NCBI GenBank assembly: GCA_025965295.1
Contig: JAOPXF010000049.1
Location: forward strand, 1-12,593
Length of the DNA: 12,593 bases
Direction: 5' to 3'
Origin: Nocardioides sp.
GTDB taxonomy: Bacteria > Actinomycetota > Actinomycetes > Propionibacteriales > Nocardioidaceae
The position numbers and the translations under genes are program-made. Shown in pieces: positions 1 through 7,234 of this stretch (within the stretch, counting starts at the first letter, position 1; every line of letters begins with the position of its first letter). Under the pieces are notes generated by a model. That model saw nothing but the letters and a program-made list of their open reading frames with translations. It was not told the DNA's origin and did not search any database.

Positions 1-478
1 CGCGGTGCGCGATCAAGGCACAGTCGCGACGGTGCATCGTCGTGCCCTCGCCGGCGGTGACCGGCAGGGCGGCCACGTCGACGCCCCCGTCGCTGATCGC
101 GGCCGACCGCGAGGTCACGTCGGCCAGGACGAGCAGGGTGTCGGCCAGGCGCTTGGACGACTCGCGGCCGTCGTCGGCGATCCGCGCCAACCAGGCCCCG
201 AAGTACAAGAACCCGCCGACAAAGGTGAGGCCGAGCCCGAGCAGGCCACCGGAGACGAGGTAGGAGAGCTGGTCGTACTGGTACGGCGTGTTCGCGGCGC
301 CGTACCAGCCCAGCACGATCACCACGAGCCCGAGCGGGAGCAGGATCGCGCCGGCCCAGAAGAGCACCAGCTGCAGCATCTGGGCGTGGTTGTCCTTGAG
401 CGGTGCCGCCCCCGAGGAGCCGCGGCTGGAGGCCCGCGGGAGACCGGTCGAGGAGGTGCCAGTGGTCGTGGTGGACAT
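1..478 (-). CDS. Two-helix membrane protein of unknown function, 3' end beyond the window
   Basis: I do not recognise this gene. The reading frame begins at the ATG complementary to 476-478 and stays open to base 1, giving 159 visible residues. A Ser/Thr-rich, probably cytoplasmic N-terminus (about residues 1-28) is followed by two hydrophobic segments, about residues 34-58 and 75-97, separated by a short Tyr/Gln/Asp-containing loop. A soluble region follows, ending in the motif TMHRRDCALIAHR near residue 147. The start lies only 4 bases after the stop of the surface-protein gene (483-2147), with a weak AAAGG further upstream, so it is probably translated by coupling as the sixth gene of the transporter operon. 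His, Arg, Arg, Asp and Cys close together could bind a metal or thiol partner, but that is a guess. The C-terminus is not in this window. Confidence 0.75.
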   Translation of the reverse strand, partial: MSTTTTGTSSTGLPRASSRGSSGAAPLKDNHAQMLQLVLFWAGAILLPLGLVVIVLGWYGAANTPYQYDQLSYLVSGGLLGLGLTFVGGFLYFGAWLARIADDGRESSKRLADTLLVLADVTSRSAAISDGGVDVAALPVTAGEGTTMHRRDCALIAHR

Positions 479-482
479 CGGG

Positions 483-2147
483 TCAGGCCTTTCGGAGGTC
501 GGGCAGGCCGCTGTCGAGGCCGTGCGGGCAGGAGCCGGTGCCCCCGAGGGCCAGCACCCCGAGCTTGCGGAAGTAGCTGCCGCCGGCGGCGGCGAGGGCG
601 AGGCCGCCGAAGAGCAGCGCGCCCGGGATGGAGAAGAGCGGCGGCAGGCCCGCACCCATCGGGGCGGTGCCGGTCAGGTCGCCGTCGGCGCTCGCGTCCG
701 GGCTGTCGCCACCGGCCGGGACGCCGGGGGCGTCACCCGAGGGCGGCGAGGTGCTGGAGGTGTCGGTCGAGCCGCCGCCTCCGTCGCCGGTCGTGCTGCC
801 GCCCGGATCCGTGGCCGGCGGCGTCTCGGGCACGTCGAGGCCCTTGACGGTGTCGACGACGGTCGAGGCGTCTCCGAGCGTGATCACGAACCGCGGCGAG
901 AGGTGCACGGCGGCCCCGAGCAGGCTCTTGAGCTGGCCGGCCTCGTCGGGGACGGCACCGACGATCTCGTCGAACGGGACCGGGTCGAGCATCTGGCGCA
1001 GCTGGTGGGTGTCGATCTGCACGACGAGCCCCGCCACGTCGCTGGTCGCCTTGTCGCCGTCGCGGTCGTACGACGGCTTCGGCACCGTGATCGTCACGCC
1101 GAGCTGCTCGAGCGCCTTGGCCGGGTCGTCGGGCAGGCCCGGGATCGGCTGCTTCTGGCCGGCGGCCTCGACCCCGTCGGGGCCGATCGTGAACTCCTGG
1201 CCGGCGATCGCGAGGGTGCCGTAGCCGGCGGCGCCGGACGGCTTGCCCGTGTCGCCGTCGCTGACCGAGGCCGCCCTGGCCCGGACGTCGGAGATCGTGA
1301 TGACGCCGCCGAGCAGCTCCACGTCGGAGAGCGTGGCCCGCGAGGTGGCGCCCACGGCCGATCCGGTGTTCGTCGAGGTGCTCGTCGAGACGTAGCCGCC
1401 GAAGTCGACCAGGGCGGCGAGCTCGGCGGGGATCTTGCAGGAGGACTCCGGGTCCTCTCCGGCGCTCGCGGCCTTCGATCCCGTGGCCTGCTTCGAGCCG
1501 GGTGCCGCGCTCGGGGAGAGCAGCTGGCCGACCGTGCCCGGCAGCCCGGGCACGCCGGGCAGGCCCGGCACCGGCGGCAGCCCCGGGGTCCCGCCTCCGC
1601 CGCCGGAGCCCGAGCCCGCGTCGTCGACCTGGCAGTCCGTCGAGTAGCCGGTCTGGGCGACCGTCTTCTCGGCCGAGGCGCTGGTGCGCATCACCATGCC
1701 GGGGAACGGCTCGTCGGCCTCGGAGGCCTCACCCGAGGGGGAACTGGAGTTGACCTGGTTGGGGTAGCCGCCCTCGCCGATGGGGCCGCTCAGCTCCTCG
1801 GGGAGCCCGAGGTTCTCGACGATCGTCTTGAAGCCCTCGCCGACCGCGTCGCCGGGCCACAGGTAGCTGGCCCGGCCCGTGGAGCTCCCGCTGTCGGCCT
1901 CGACGGTGGAGTAGCCGAACTCCACCTCGGCCTGCGGGTTGGCGGGGATCGGGATCGTCGGCTCGTAGATCTCCAGGCGGACCGGCGTCGCGACGGCGCG
2001 GGTGCTGAAGCCGCTGTACGCCGGGTCCTGGTGGTCGCCGGCCCGGGCGGGTGCGGCCGCCGCGACGGGGAGCATCACCCCGACGACGGCCGAGGCGGCG
2101 AGGGAGCGGGCGAACCGCCGGCAGACCGTGCGGGGCGTGGTGGTCAT
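483..2147 (-). CDS. Secreted, C-terminally membrane-anchored surface protein with collagen-like Pro-Gly segment
   Basis: This is a 554-residue exported protein. Residues 1-36 form a signal peptide (Arg-rich start, hydrophobic core, cleavage likely after APARA). Residues 40-170 are a probable beta-rich domain. Residues 176-204 are a Gly/Ser run followed by PGLPPVPGLPGVPGLPG. Residues 240-435 are a second domain. Residues 440-500 are a Pro/Gly/Ser/Thr/Asp linker, and residues 503-524 a transmembrane helix followed by Arg-Lys and a short tail. There is no LPXTG motif, so it is held by the helix rather than by sortase. The layout resembles actinobacterial choice-of-anchor proteins; that assignment is from memory of the architecture and not certain. 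The ATG at 2147 is preferred because GGAGGA lies 5 bases upstream (2153-2158), the signal peptide begins there, and its ATG overlaps the livF stop as ATGA. Role unknown: it may gather or hold substrate outside the membrane for the adjacent importer, or bind the cell wall. Confidence 0.85.
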   Translation of the reverse strand: MTTTPRTVCRRFARSLAASAVVGVMLPVAAAAPARAGDHQDPAYSGFSTRAVATPVRLEIYEPTIPIPANPQAEVEFGYSTVEADSGSSTGRASYLWPGDAVGEGFKTIVENLGLPEELSGPIGEGGYPNQVNSSSPSGEASEADEPFPGMVMRTSASAEKTVAQTGYSTDCQVDDAGSGSGGGGGTPGLPPVPGLPGVPGLPGTVGQLLSPSAAPGSKQATGSKAASAGEDPESSCKIPAELAALVDFGGYVSTSTSTNTGSAVGATSRATLSDVELLGGVITISDVRARAASVSDGDTGKPSGAAGYGTLAIAGQEFTIGPDGVEAAGQKQPIPGLPDDPAKALEQLGVTITVPKPSYDRDGDKATSDVAGLVVQIDTHQLRQMLDPVPFDEIVGAVPDEAGQLKSLLGAAVHLSPRFVITLGDASTVVDTVKGLDVPETPPATDPGGSTTGDGGGGSTDTSSTSPPSGDAPGVPAGGDSPDASADGDLTGTAPMGAGLPPLFSIPGALLFGGLALAAAGGSYFRKLGVLALGGTGSCPHGLDSGLPDLRKA

Positions 2148-2851
2148 GCTGCTCCTCCGAGGATGACGTCGGACATGGTGGCGAGGATCTCGGCCGGCTC
2201 GCCGGTGGCCACGATGCGGCCCCCGGTCATCACCGCCGCGTAGTCGGAGACGCGCAGGGCGGTCCGGGCGAACTGCTCGATGCAGAGGATGGAGACGCCG
2301 CTCTCGGCGATCTGGGCGACGGTCTGGTAGAGCTCGTCGACGATGAGGGGCGCGAGCCCCATGGAGAGCTCGTCGAGCAGCAGCAGCGCCGGGTCGGAGG
2401 CCAGGGCCCGCGACATGGCCAGCATCTGCTGCTCGCCGCCGGACATGGTGCCGGCCAGCTGGGTGCGGCGCTGGTGCAGGCGCGGGAAGTAGGAGTACGC
2501 CGTGTCGAGGATCGCCGCGGCAGGGACCCCGGCGTACGACATCAGCGTGAGGTTCTCCTCGACGGTCAGGTTGGGGAAGACCGACCGGCCCTCGGGCACG
2601 GTGCACAGCCCGAGGCGGGCGAGCTCCTCGGGCTCGGCGTCCTGGACGTGGACGCCACCGAGGTGGACGTCGCCGGACGTGGCCTTCTTCTGCCCGCTGA
2701 TGACCTTGACCAGCGTGCTCTTGCCGCCGCCGTTGGGTCCGAGCAGCGCCATCACGGCGCCCTTCGGCACGACCAGGTCGACCCCGCGCAGCACCTCGAT
2801 CCGGCCGTAGGCGGCGTGCAGGTCGACGACCTCGAGGATCGGGGCGCTCAT
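2144..2851 (-). CDS. livF: LIV-type ABC transporter ATPase, LivF class
   Basis: A 235-residue ATP-binding subunit of a branched-chain-amino-acid-type (HAAT family) importer; LivF proteins are usually about 230-240 residues. Walker A is GPNGGGKST at residues 38-46, the signature is MSGGEQ at 136-141, and Walker B is LLLLDE with Asp160/Glu161. The switch position is Gln193 (IEQFA), as is usual for LivF. The usual Pro after the Walker B Glu is Leu here (DELSMGLAP). The start is the ATG at 2851, with AGGAGGT at 2858-2864 six bases upstream. Its ATG overlaps the livG stop as ATGA, and its own stop overlaps the next gene's start the same way. It should pair with the LivG-class ATPase on the cytoplasmic face of the fused permease. 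The substrate cannot be read from this subunit. Confidence 0.95.
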   Translation of the reverse strand: MSAPILEVVDLHAAYGRIEVLRGVDLVVPKGAVMALLGPNGGGKSTLVKVISGQKKATSGDVHLGGVHVQDAEPEELARLGLCTVPEGRSVFPNLTVEENLTLMSYAGVPAAAILDTAYSYFPRLHQRRTQLAGTMSGGEQQMLAMSRALASDPALLLLDELSMGLAPLIVDELYQTVAQIAESGVSILCIEQFARTALRVSDYAAVMTGGRIVATGEPAEILATMSDVILGGAA

Positions 2852-3651
2852 GTTGAAACCTCCTGGACGGCGGGGAGCTCGGAGGTGAGCTCGACGGGCG
2901 GGAGGTCGTGGCGGGTCTCGTCGGCCGGGTCCGAGTAGCCGAGGTAGGCCTCCTGCACGCGCGGGTTCGCCCGGATGTCGGCGGGCGCTCCCGAGGCGAT
3001 CACCTCGCCGAAGTCGAGGACGTGGATCTCGTCGCACACCGTCATCACGAGATCCATGTCGTGCTCGACCATGAGGATGCCGCGGCCCTCGGCGGCCAGC
3101 CCGCGGAGCAGCTCGCCGAAGGCGTCGGTCTCGGCCTCGTCCAGCCCGGACGACGGCTCGTCCAGCAACAGCAGCTTGGGGTCGGCGGCGAGGCACCGGG
3201 CCAGCTCGAGGAGCCGGGCGGTGCCGGTGGGGATCGAGTCGGCGCGGTCGCGGGCGTAGGCCGAGATGCCGACCCGCTCGAGCAGCGCGTCGACGTCGGC
3301 GGCGACCGGGCGCAGGAGCCCGGTGATGCCCCGGTGGATGTCGAAGGCGACCCGGACGTTGTCGCGCACGCTCAGCGAGCCGAACGCCTCCAGGCGCTGG
3401 AAGGTGCGGCCCATGCCCCGCTTCGAGCGCCGGTGGACGGGGGCGCCGGTGACCGTGCGCCCGTCGAAGCGGATCGTGCCCCGGTTGGGCTTCTGGAGCC
3501 CGCTGATGACGTTGAAGCAGGTGGTCTTGCCGGCGCCGTTGGGACCGATCAGGCCGGTGACCCGACCCGCCTCGGCCGTGAACCCGGCGCCGTTGACGGC
3601 GATCACGCCGCCGAACTGCACGACGACTCCGTCGACCTCAAGGAGCGACAT
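2848..3651 (-). CDS. livG: LIV-type ABC transporter ATPase, LivG class, with a degenerate signature motif
   Basis: A 267-residue ATPase of the LivG class; the family is usually about 250-260, and the excess here is an acidic C-terminal tail. Walker A is GPNGAGKTT at residues 36-44, the Q-loop is Gln85 (RTFQRLEAF), Walker B is LLLLDEPSSGLD with Asp164/Glu165, and the switch is His197 (VEHDMD). The signature loop, normally LSGGQ or LSYGQ, reads IPTGT at 140-144, so only one Gly of the core is kept. In a LivG/LivF pair this would make one of the two ATP sites non-canonical. The C-terminal region (about 230-267) carries the LivG-type EAYLG element and then an extra tail. The start is the ATG at 3651 with AAGGAGGT at 3660-3667. 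It overlaps the permease gene by 14 bases and livF by 4. Confidence 0.93.
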   Translation of the reverse strand: MSLLEVDGVVVQFGGVIAVNGAGFTAEAGRVTGLIGPNGAGKTTCFNVISGLQKPNRGTIRFDGRTVTGAPVHRRSKRGMGRTFQRLEAFGSLSVRDNVRVAFDIHRGITGLLRPVAADVDALLERVGISAYARDRADSIPTGTARLLELARCLAADPKLLLLDEPSSGLDEAETDAFGELLRGLAAEGRGILMVEHDMDLVMTVCDEIHVLDFGEVIASGAPADIRANPRVQEAYLGYSDPADETRHDLPPVELTSELPAVQEVST

Positions 3652-5632
3652 GGGCGGGCACCTCCTTCGACGCTGCGGGGGCGGAGACGGCCGCCGCCTC
3701 GGCCGGGTCGAGGCGGTGCAGCGGCACCTCGACGGACCCGTCGTCCCCGGGAGTACGACGGGTCCCCAGCAGGGGCAGCCGGGTCCGCAGGCCGAACCGC
3801 TTGTCGAGCCGGCGGCCCAGCGAGAAGACCAGGTTGGACAGTCCGTTGGGATCCCGCCCGAGCGCCACGGCGCCGAAGCCGATCACGGCGAAGATGGCCC
3901 CGGCGGCCCCGGGGTTGGAGCTCTGCAACACGGGCAGCAGCATCAGTCCGACCCCGCCGAGCGCCGCCCCCGTCACCGAGGTGACCCCGAAGACGACCGC
4001 GAGCAGCAGCAGCGGCAGGCTGTTGAAGAACTGGAAGTCCGCGGCGCCGATGGTGCCCCGGAGCCCGGCGAACAGGGCCCCCGCTAGACCGGCCATGGCG
4101 GCGGACGCACCGAAGAGGCCGACCCGGAACCAGCGCAGGTCGAGGCCGAGCGTGCCGCAGGCCTGCGGGCTGTCGCGCATCGCGATCAGCAGCCGCCCGA
4201 TCGCACCGCGCCGGAGCAGCAGGAGCGCGAGCCCCATCAGCACGAAGAAGGCGACCATCACCACGACGTAGGCGCCCGTGGAGTCGACGTGGACGCCGAG
4301 CAGCGAGAGCCGCTCGGCCTTGAGCGTCCCGTTGTAGCCGAACGCGTAGTCGGCCTGGAAGATCATCTTGTCCATCAGCACGCCGAAGGCGAGCGTCGAC
4401 AGCGCGAGGTAGAGCCCGGTCAGGCGCAGCACCGGCAGCGCCACCAGGGCGCCCACCGCACCCGCCACCAGCGCCGACAGCAGGAGCCCGTAGAGGTTCG
4501 GTTCGTCGAGCTTGGCGTAGGCGAGGGCGCCGACGCCCGCGAAGGTCAGCTGCGCGAGCGAGACGTGCCCGCCGTACCCCGTCAGCAGCACGAGGGAGAG
4601 CATCACCATCGCGTACGTCGCGGCGGTGCCGACCAGCAGCAGGTTGGCCTGCGACATCGAGGTGGCCAGCAGGGCCGCCACCACCATCAGGGCGGCACCC
4701 CAGCTCAGTGCCTTGGTGGTCGAGGGCAGCGGGGCGGACACGATGCCCTTGACCTGCCCGATCCGCAGCTGGGCCTGGGGCATCAGCACGATGACGGAGA
4801 AGAGGAAGAGCGCGGGCACGACGGCCCGGATGCCGGCCAGCGCCCCCTGGGCGGGGAGGTAGGCCACGGCGAAGGACTGCATGATGCCCAGGCCCATCGC
4901 GCCCGCGAAGGTCAGCGGCAGGCTCTTGAGCCCGCCCAGCATCGCGGCCGCGTAGGCGTTGATGACCAGCAGGGTCAGCGCGTAGTAGTCGAGGCCGATG
5001 ATCGGGACCAGCAGGATGCCCGCGAGGGCGGCGAGCGACGTGCCGACCGCCCAGGACAGCGAGGCGACCTGCGTGGGCTTGCCGCCGAAGAGCCGGAGCA
5101 GGTCGGGGTTGTCGACCGAGGCGCGCATCGCCGTGCCGATCCGGGTGCGGTTGAGGAGCAGGTAGAGCAGCAGTGCGACCACGGCCGAGAGCACGATCGT
5201 GATGATCTGGTGCGCGGTGACGTAGGTGCCGGCCACCTCGAGGCCGCTCGCGGGGAAGAACGGCGGCACGGTGCGCGCGGCCGGCGGCCAGATCTGCTGC
5301 GCCATCCCGATGCAGCCCACGAAGAGGCCGACGGTCACGACCAGCGCGACGCTGACCGGCCCCTCCCCCAGGCCGCGGGTCACGAACCGCTGGATGAACC
5401 AGCCGGTGCCGGGCGCGACCACGCCGAGGACCAGGAAGAGCGCGAGCCAGACCGGCATCCCCTGGCGCTGGCTGAAGTCCCAGAACGTGAACGCCATGAC
5501 CATGCCGAACGCGCCGTGCGCGATGTTGAAGACCCGGGTCGTCGTGTAGGTCAGCACCAGCCCGCTGGCCGCGATGGCGTACGCCGCGCCCGTGAACAGG
5601 CCCAGGATCGTGAACGACAGCAGCGAGCTCAT
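3638..5632 (-). CDS. Fused LivH-LivM permease of a LIV-type ABC importer
   Basis: A single 664-residue polypeptide carrying both membrane subunits that are separate in the classical Liv system. Residues 1-295 are LivH-like: VFNIAHGAFGM near 34-44, and the cytoplasmic coupling loop NRTRIGTAMRASVDNPDL near 161-178. Residues 308-605 are LivM-like: GYGGHVSLAQLTFAGVGA at 352-369, and the coupling loop RRGAIGRLLIAMRDSP near 474-489. A short loop at about 285-308 joins the halves. The last 60 residues form a polar, Pro/Ala-rich cytoplasmic tail absent from typical LivM. The start ATG at 5632 lies 4 bases after the solute-binding protein stop and has no good Shine-Dalgarno, so translation probably depends on coupling. 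It forms the channel through which the cargo of the binding protein passes, driven by the two ATPases encoded next. Fused LivHM proteins are known in actinobacteria; the substrate is not clear. Confidence 0.93.
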   Translation of the reverse strand: MSSLLSFTILGLFTGAAYAIAASGLVLTYTTTRVFNIAHGAFGMVMAFTFWDFSQRQGMPVWLALFLVLGVVAPGTGWFIQRFVTRGLGEGPVSVALVVTVGLFVGCIGMAQQIWPPAARTVPPFFPASGLEVAGTYVTAHQIITIVLSAVVALLLYLLLNRTRIGTAMRASVDNPDLLRLFGGKPTQVASLSWAVGTSLAALAGILLVPIIGLDYYALTLLVINAYAAAMLGGLKSLPLTFAGAMGLGIMQSFAVAYLPAQGALAGIRAVVPALFLFSVIVLMPQAQLRIGQVKGIVSAPLPSTTKALSWGAALMVVAALLATSMSQANLLLVGTAATYAMVMLSLVLLTGYGGHVSLAQLTFAGVGALAYAKLDEPNLYGLLLSALVAGAVGALVALPVLRLTGLYLALSTLAFGVLMDKMIFQADYAFGYNGTLKAERLSLLGVHVDSTGAYVVVMVAFFVLMGLALLLLRRGAIGRLLIAMRDSPQACGTLGLDLRWFRVGLFGASAAMAGLAGALFAGLRGTIGAADFQFFNSLPLLLLAVVFGVTSVTGAALGGVGLMLLPVLQSSNPGAAGAIFAVIGFGAVALGRDPNGLSNLVFSLGRRLDKRFGLRTRLPLLGTRRTPGDDGSVEVPLHRLDPAEAAAVSAPAASKEVPAHVAP
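3660..3667 (-). promoter_or_regulatory. Ribosome binding site of livG inside the permease gene
   Basis: The minus strand reads AAGGAGGT eight bases before the ATG at 3651. It fixes the livG start within the last codons of the permease gene and allows initiation independent of the 14-base overlap. Confidence 0.8.
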
Positions 5633-5636
5633 GTTG

Positions 5637-7115
5637 TCAGCCGACCGAGGTGGTGCCGTTGCAGGTGTACTTGGTGCCGCCGACCGGCTGCCACTTCCCG
5701 TGGCGCAGCTGGATGAAGCGCCAGCACTCGCCCGTCTGCTTGGCGCCGACGTGCTGGGGGGAGTGCATGCCGTTGGCGGTCCAGTTGTCGACGCCCTTGA
5801 GGCTCGAGAGCAGCGTGGACCGGCTCAGCTTCCCACCCAGCGCGGTCGCCTGCTGGACGAACAGGCGCGCCGCCGACCACGAGAAGAGCCCGAAGAACGA
5901 CGGCTCGGCGCCGGGCTTCACCTGCTGGAGCCAGCTGAGGTACAGCTGCTCCTCCTTGTTGCTGGCCGTCTCCTCGAACGGCGTGAAGTTCACGAAGAGG
6001 GTGGTGCCCTCGACCGCGTCGCCGCCGTTCTCGACGTACGCGCGGGTGTAGGCGGTGGGGTCGAGCATGAAGACGTCGGGCTCGAAGCCCTGCTGCTGCA
6101 TCGCCTGGGCGAGGCGGACGAACTGGTCGGTCGAGGCGATCATCTGGACGTACTGCACGCCCTTGTCCTTCATCTGCTGGACGTAGGGCGCGTAGTTGAA
6201 CTCCGAGATGTCGATGCCCTGCACGTAGTCGAAGTGCATGCCGCGCTTGCCCATCGCCGCGGCCTGGGTCTTGCCGTTCTCCGCGGCCGCGCCGGCGTTG
6301 ATGTAGAGCATCGCGGCGTGCGCGGCGGCATCCGGGTAGTTCTTGAGGACGTAGTCCGGCACCGCGTTCTCGAACTGGTCGGCCATCGTGGACTGGGCGC
6401 CGAAGCAGGTCGCACAGGCCTGCCGGTCACCCGTGACGCCCGCCGAGCGGAGGTCGGGCAGGCCGCAGCTCTCGGCCGTGCCGGCACCGCCCGAGTCGAA
6501 GGCCGACATCGAGCCGACCATCGCGAAGGTCTCGTCGCAGGCCTTGGTGTAGGCCTGCTGGTCCGCCGAGGCGTCCGTGCGGCTGTCGTAGGTCTTCAGC
6601 GCGAGCTTGCGGCCGCAGATGTCGCTCGAGGCGTTGAAGTAGGCGACGTACGCCTTGACGGCGTCCTGGCTGGCCTCGAAGAGCCCGGGCACCGGCCCGG
6701 AGATGTCGGAGGAGTTGCCGATCGTGATGGTCTTGTCGGTGATGCCGGTGGTGTTCTTGAAGCCGTCGCAGCTGCCGCCCTTGACGCCACCGTCGGCGGC
6801 GTTGTCACCGTTGCCCTGCGGCGCGTCACCGCCGTCGCCGCCCGTCGTCGTGGTGGTGGAGCCACCACCACCGCCGGTGGTCCCCGAGTCGCCACCGCCG
6901 GTGGTCGAGCCCGGCACGCTCCCGTCGGCCTGGGTGCCGTCCCCCGCGACGGTGCCGCCCTGGGCACCCGCCGTCGTCCCGTTGACCTTGGCCACGGTGT
7001 CGGGGTCCAGCTGGGAGCCGCAGGCCGCGAGCGCGAGCGTCAGGGCCGACACCCCCAACGCCAGGGCGAGCGGTCCCGAACGGGCCGCTCTCGGGCGCAC
7101 ACGAAGCTTGAGCAT
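5637..7115 (-). CDS. Lipoprotein solute-binding protein of the LIV-type importer
   Basis: A 492-residue precursor. Residues 1-31 are a lipoprotein signal with lipobox LALAAC, lipid-modified Cys32. Residues 47-115 are a low-complexity Gly/Thr/Ser/Asp tether, and about 128-475 form a type I periplasmic-binding-protein fold of the leucine-binding class, beginning TITIGNSSDISGPVPG and containing FAMVGSMSAFDSGG at about 197-210. The mature part has eight further cysteines (116, 167, 193, 217, 234, 237, 464, 485, including CATC), an even number that could form disulfides outside the cell. The ATG at 7115 is chosen over an in-frame GTG at 7127 because GGAGGG lies between them. It should capture the substrate and deliver it to the LivHM permease encoded 4 bases downstream. 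LIV-type binding proteins also serve aromatic acids, amides, urea and other organic acids, so leucine should not be assumed. Confidence 0.93.
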   Translation of the reverse strand: MLKLRVRPRAARSGPLALALGVSALTLALAACGSQLDPDTVAKVNGTTAGAQGGTVAGDGTQADGSVPGSTTGGGDSGTTGGGGGSTTTTTGGDGGDAPQGNGDNAADGGVKGGSCDGFKNTTGITDKTITIGNSSDISGPVPGLFEASQDAVKAYVAYFNASSDICGRKLALKTYDSRTDASADQQAYTKACDETFAMVGSMSAFDSGGAGTAESCGLPDLRSAGVTGDRQACATCFGAQSTMADQFENAVPDYVLKNYPDAAAHAAMLYINAGAAAENGKTQAAAMGKRGMHFDYVQGIDISEFNYAPYVQQMKDKGVQYVQMIASTDQFVRLAQAMQQQGFEPDVFMLDPTAYTRAYVENGGDAVEGTTLFVNFTPFEETASNKEEQLYLSWLQQVKPGAEPSFFGLFSWSAARLFVQQATALGGKLSRSTLLSSLKGVDNWTANGMHSPQHVGAKQTGECWRFIQLRHGKWQPVGGTKYTCNGTTSVG

Positions 7116-7119
7116 GGTT

Positions 7120-7125
7120 CCCTCC
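7120..7125 (-). promoter_or_regulatory. Ribosome binding site deciding the binding-protein start
   Basis: GGAGGG on the minus strand sits 4 bases before the ATG at 7115. It overlaps the alternative GTG codon at 7125-7127, which makes that upstream start unlikely. Confidence 0.7.
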
Positions 7126-7137
7126 ACGCAACGTTTC

Positions 7138-7151
7138 TAGAACACGTACTA
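7138..7151. promoter_or_regulatory. KstR-like / TetR-type operator candidate in the transporter operon leader
   Basis: The plus strand reads TAGAACACGTACTA. The KstR box of mycobacteria and rhodococci is TnnAACnnGTTnnA, and this site matches seven of its eight fixed positions. The dyad extends one base on each side (CTAG...CTAG, 7137-7152), and a perfect TTCTAGAA overlaps it at 7135-7142. The site lies 23-36 bases before the binding-protein ATG in an AT-rich patch of otherwise GC-rich DNA, where a promoter is expected. A -35-like TTGTGA lies on the minus strand at 7155-7160, but I see no convincing -10. Whether KstR or another TetR-family repressor binds is inference. Confidence 0.45.
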
Positions 7152-7207
7152 GTTCACAACGAGGCAGGCGGGAGAAGGTGACGGCCACCACAGGTGGTCC
7201 GGTCCAG

Positions 7208-7227
7208 CGTCGGCGCCGGGGCCGACG
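7208..7227 (-). terminator. Possible factor-independent terminator after the acyl-CoA dehydrogenase
   Basis: A perfect 7-bp GC stem (CGTCGGC/GCCGACG) with a 6-base loop begins 7 bases after the dehydrogenase stop. A second small hairpin, CCACC-3-GGTGG, follows at 7185-7197. No U-tract follows either, so termination would be partial or Rho-assisted, and some read-through into the transporter operon is possible. Confidence 0.4.
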
Positions 7228-7234
7228 GGGAGGC

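Noticed and set aside
6838..6910. Short inverted repeats made of CCACC/GGTGG triplet runs
   Set aside because: They come from Gly/Thr/Ser codon repeats in the binding-protein tether, not from a separate DNA element.
7116..7127. GTG start at 7127 for the binding protein
   Set aside because: The ribosome binding site GGAGGG lies between this codon and the ATG at 7115, and the lipoprotein signal fits the shorter form.
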